A stretch of DNA of 64,000 nucleotides from an uncultured Actinoplanes sp. GTDB taxonomy: Bacteria > Actinomycetota > Actinomycetes > Mycobacteriales > Micromonosporaceae. A model generated the notes under the pieces. The model was not told the origin of the DNA, did not search any database, and saw only the letters and a list, made by a program, of their open reading frames with translations. How positions within the stretch are numbered: position 1 is the stretch's first letter; each line of letters begins with the position of its first letter. The DNA is taken from positions 1 to 64,000 of the forward strand of contig NZ_CAKUCL010000005.1 of NCBI RefSeq assembly GCF_934643405.1, read 5' to 3'. Below, piece after piece: positions 61,614 to 64,000 of this stretch. The translations under genes and the position numbers were made by a program.

Positions 61614-62041
61614 CGGACCTCGACCTCGTACAGCGAGAAGCCGTACTGGTTGACGCGCTGGGTGCCGTACATGCGGACATAACGAGCGGCCGTGCCGGCG
61701 GCCGGCACCCCGACGGTGCCGCCGTGGCCCGAGGTGGTCGACCAGAGCGTGTGCCAGGTGGCGCCGTCGAGCGAGGTCTCGACGCGATAGCGCATGCCGT
61801 ACGCGTTCTCCCACTTCAACGTGACGGTGGTGAGCCGGTAGGGCCGGCCCAGGTCGACGCGCAGCCATTGCGGGTCGGAGAAGCCGCTGGACCAGCGGGA
61901 GAGCGCGTCGCCGTCGATCGCGTACCGCGCCGCCCACTGCGGCGACTCGATCGCGGCGAGGACCCGCCGCCCGCGGAGGCGGTCGGCGCGCGCCCGCGGC
62001 CGGCCCTCCCCCGCGCCCGTCTCCTGCTCGTCCACCCGCAC
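61610..62041 (-). CDS. Discoidin (F5/8 type C, CBM32-like) domain protein, possibly truncated
   Basis: About 143 residues if started at GTG 62041 or 62035. The domain is clear: AAIESPQWAARYAIDGDALS, RWSSGFSDPQWLRVDLGRPY, LTTVTLKWENAYGMRYRVET and AARYVRMYGTQRVNQYGFSL, YEVEVR. These are carbohydrate-binding modules normally attached to secreted glycosidases. Here no signal peptide and no catalytic domain are present, and about 30 disordered residues precede it. It is a lone module or the remains of a larger gene. Its stop overlaps the HAD start. Confidence 0.65.
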   Translation of the reverse strand: MRVDEQETGAGEGRPRARADRLRGRRVLAAIESPQWAARYAIDGDALSRWSSGFSDPQWLRVDLGRPYRLTTVTLKWENAYGMRYRVETSLDGATWHTLWSTTSGHGGTVGVPAAGTAARYVRMYGTQRVNQYGFSLYEVEVR

Positions 62042-62205
62042 CCCCTCCGTCGCCGTCAGCGCCGTATCCTGGCGCACTTCCCCGCCGCGTGCCGCCTGCC
62101 GTCCCGGCGAGTGAAGACGATCACCGGGTTCACCTGCCGGGTCACGGATCTCGCACCCGGTACGAGCAGCACTCAAAACCGGCGCCCGTGTGACGAGCGG
62201 GCCGG

Positions 62206-62221
62206 CGTGACGTCGGTCACG
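62206..62221. promoter_or_regulatory. CRP-family site upstream of glycogen phosphorylase
   Basis: CGTGACGTCGGTCACG holds GTGA-N6-TCAC, the core of the CRP/GlxR consensus, with perfect 6-bp arms. It is centred about 49 bp before the glgP start, a position that fits either activation or repression. Confidence 0.55.
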
Positions 62222-62261
62222 GGACAACTCTGCGCCACGCCGGTGCGGCAAGCTGCCAGGC

Positions 62262-64000
62262 ATGGACCTTCGCAACGGGATCGGGCTGCGGGCGCCGGGC
62301 GCGACGCCGGCCGAGTTCGAGCAGGATCTGCTGAGCAACCTCTACTACCGGCGCGGCACGACCGTCGAGTCGGCGAGCGCTCAGGACGCGTACGAGACGC
62401 TGGCCCTCACCGTGCGGGACCGCCTGGCCGCGCGCCGGGCCCGGACGGCGGCCGCCCACTACGCGACGAACCCGCGCTGGGTCTACTACCTGTCCGCGGA
62501 ATACATGCTCGGCCCGCAGCTCGAGCAGAACCTGCTGTACTCCGGCACCGGCGAGGCGGCCGCGGCCGCGCTGAAGTCGCTCGGCTTCGCGGCCGAGGAG
62601 ATCGCGCGGCTCGACATGGAGCCCGGTCTGGGCAACGGCGGTCTGGGCCGGCTGGCGGCGTGCCTGCTCGACGCGATGGCCACCATGGACATCCCGGCCG
62701 TGGGGTACGGGATCCGGTACGACTTCGGCATCTTCAAGCAGGTCTTCGAGGACGGGGCGCAGGTCGAGAAGCCGGACGACTGGGCCTTCCAGGGCGACCC
62801 GTGGGAGTTCCCGGCACCGGACGACCGGCAGATGGTGGGCTTCTACGGGCACACCGAGGAGACCGGCGGCCGGCGGCGCTGGATCCCGGGCGAGATCGTG
62901 CTGGGCGAGCCGAGCCACATGCTGGTCCCGGGGTACGGCACGGACACGGTGAACATCGTGCGGTTGTGGAGCGCCCGCGCGCACGAGGCGTCGTTCGACC
63001 TCACGGCGTTCTCGGCCGGGCATTACGCGGAGGCGGTCGATTCCGCGGTGCGCGCCGGGAACATCAGCAAGGTGCTCTATCCCGACGACAGCACCGAACT
63101 GGGCCGGGAACTGCGGCTCAAGCAGCAGTATTTCCTGGTGGCGTGTTCGCTGCGGGACATCGTCCGGCGATTCATGTTCCGCAATGCCGACTGGGACGCC
63201 TTCCCGGAGAAGACGGTGATCCAGCTCAACGACACCCATCCGGTGCTGGCGGTGCCGGAATTCCTGCGGCTGCTGGTCGACGAGTACGACCTCGACTGGG
63301 ACCGGGCGTGGGACATCACCCGGCGGACGTTCGCCTACACCTGCCACACGCTGCTGCCGGAGGCGCTGGAGACCTGGCCGGTCCCGCTGATGGAACGGCT
63401 GCTGCCGCGCCATCTGGAAATCATCTACCGCATCAACGCGGACTTTCTCGGCGAGGTCGCGGCGCGCTTCCCGGAAGACCTTTCCCGCGTACGGCGTATG
63501 TCGCTCATCCAGGAGGAGCCGGAGCGCCGGATCCGGATGGCCCATCTGGCCGTGGCCGGCACGCACGCGGTGAACGGGGTGGCCGAGCTGCATTCGCAGT
63601 TGCTGACCACAACGGTTTTCCGCGACTTCTTCGACCTGTGGCCGGAGCGGTTCCACAACGTGACCAACGGGGTGTCGCCGCGGCGTTTCGTGCGCCTGGC
63701 GAACCCGTCGTTGTCCGCGCTGATCACGTCGGGACTGGGCGGCTCCGGATGGCTGACCGACCTCACGCTGCTGTCCGGCCTGGCGCCGCTGGCGTCCGAC
63801 GCGTCGTTTCGCGACGCGTGGCGCGAGGTGAAGCGGCAGAGCAAGGTGGCGCTCGGCCTGGGCGACCCGTCGTCGCTCACCGACGTCATGATCAAGCGGT
63901 TCCACGAGTACAAGCGCCAGCAGCTCAAGCTGCTGCACGTGGTCACGCTCTACCACCGCATCAAGAACAACCCGGGGTACGCGCCCGCGCCGCGCACGGT
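62262..64000 (+). CDS. glgP: Glycogen/alpha-glucan phosphorylase, 5' part
   Basis: 579 codons are present from ATG 62262 and the frame runs off the window end. It belongs to the GlgP (GT35) family of about 800 residues. Family motifs: [103 protein letters not shown] and [18 protein letters not shown]. The PLP-binding lysine lies beyond the window. It releases glucose 1-phosphate from storage glucan. A CRP-type site lies just upstream. Confidence 0.95.
   Translation, partial: MDLRNGIGLRAPGATPAEFEQDLLSNLYYRRGTTVESASAQDAYETLALTVRDRLAARRARTAAAHYATNPRWVYYLSAEYMLGPQLEQNLLYSGTGEAAAAALKSLGFAAEEIARLDMEPGLGNGGLGRLAACLLDAMATMDIPAVGYGIRYDFGIFKQVFEDGAQVEKPDDWAFQGDPWEFPAPDDRQMVGFYGHTEETGGRRRWIPGEIVLGEPSHMLVPGYGTDTVNIVRLWSARAHEASFDLTAFSAGHYAEAVDSAVRAGNISKVLYPDDSTELGRELRLKQQYFLVACSLRDIVRRFMFRNADWDAFPEKTVIQLNDTHPVLAVPEFLRLLVDEYDLDWDRAWDITRRTFAYTCHTLLPEALETWPVPLMERLLPRHLEIIYRINADFLGEVAARFPEDLSRVRRMSLIQEEPERRIRMAHLAVAGTHAVNGVAELHSQLLTTTVFRDFFDLWPERFHNVTNGVSPRRFVRLANPSLSALITSGLGGSGWLTDLTLLSGLAPLASDASFRDAWREVKRQSKVALGLGDPSSLTDVMIKRFHEYKRQQLKLLHVVTLYHRIKNNPGYAPAPRT

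Overview
The window is very GC-rich (G or C at almost every third codon position), dense in divergent and overlapping genes, and carries families typical of soil actinomycetes: a MEDS/STAS/HATPase regulator pair, an LCP cell-wall ligase, a GMC/Baeyer-Villiger oxidation cluster, a rifamycin monooxygenase with a rifamycin-associated element, a monofunctional-length PutA, and LacI-, GntR-, TetR-, LysR- and AraC-type control sites. I infer a filamentous actinobacterium, most likely Micromonosporaceae (Actinoplanes-like). No rRNA, tRNA or CRISPR was seen.

Layout. 0.1-0.5 kb: decayed IS5-family transposase. 0.5-3 kb: secreted alpha/beta hydrolase whose ribosome-binding site lies in a perfect palindrome, a NUDIX hydrolase and ribosomal protein L31 type B. 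3-7.8 kb: GMC oxidoreductase, alpha/beta hydrolase and Baeyer-Villiger-type monooxygenase. They fit an alcohol -> ketone -> ester -> acid route and share a TGTTGRC-N5-GYCAACA operator. The hydrolase carries an in-frame tandem-repeat insertion of about 175 residues. 7.8-17 kb: DUF4352 protein, quinone reductase-like enzyme, His-rich miniprotein, then a molybdenum aldehyde/xanthine oxidase operon with XdhC, a ten-helix membrane protein and an AraC regulator. 17-21.2 kb: ChvE/GguAB-type sugar ABC transporter with LacI-type operators and a terminator. 21.3-24.7 kb: methyltransferase, OsmC/GntR pair, two pseudogenes (hydrolase and IS5 transposase) and an acetyltransferase. 24.7-32.9 kb: MEDS signalling pair, LCP protein, two glycosyltransferases, VanZ/RpiB pair and DUF899 protein. 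33.5-37 kb: accessory block with a small membrane protein, a SUKH protein, a ParB-motif protein of unknown function and a CPBP protease. 37-41.9 kb: methyltransferase/unknown glycan-type pair, a short Rho paralogue and a glycolipid-binding-domain protein. 41.9-43 kb: tandem-repeat DNA in front of a MerR regulator. 43-49.3 kb: secreted beta-helix protein, Rox, and an 81-residue Ser-x-x repeat protein coupled to a PQQ-type sugar dehydrogenase. 49.3-55.2 kb: VOC/MarR pair, SRPBCC protein, PutA and its LysR regulator. 55.6-64 kb: PH-like protein, hydroxyacid dehydrogenase/RraA pair facing an aminotransferase, an epoxide-hydrolase-fold protein that has lost its catalytic residues facing a TetR regulator, a HAD phosphatase, a discoidin-domain protein, and the 5' part of glycogen phosphorylase.

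The most unusual theme is low-complexity, period-locked coding sequence: the 15-bp and 48-bp repeats inside the hydrolase, a heptad-repeat ORF coupled by GTGA to the monooxygenase, a strict Ser-every-third-residue ORF coupled by GTGA to the sugar dehydrogenase, and an HHGHY-repeat miniprotein. Other notable signals are an operator-like palindrome inside a rare-codon island of the GMC gene, the catalytically emptied epoxide hydrolase, the second Rho and the RAE/rox pair.
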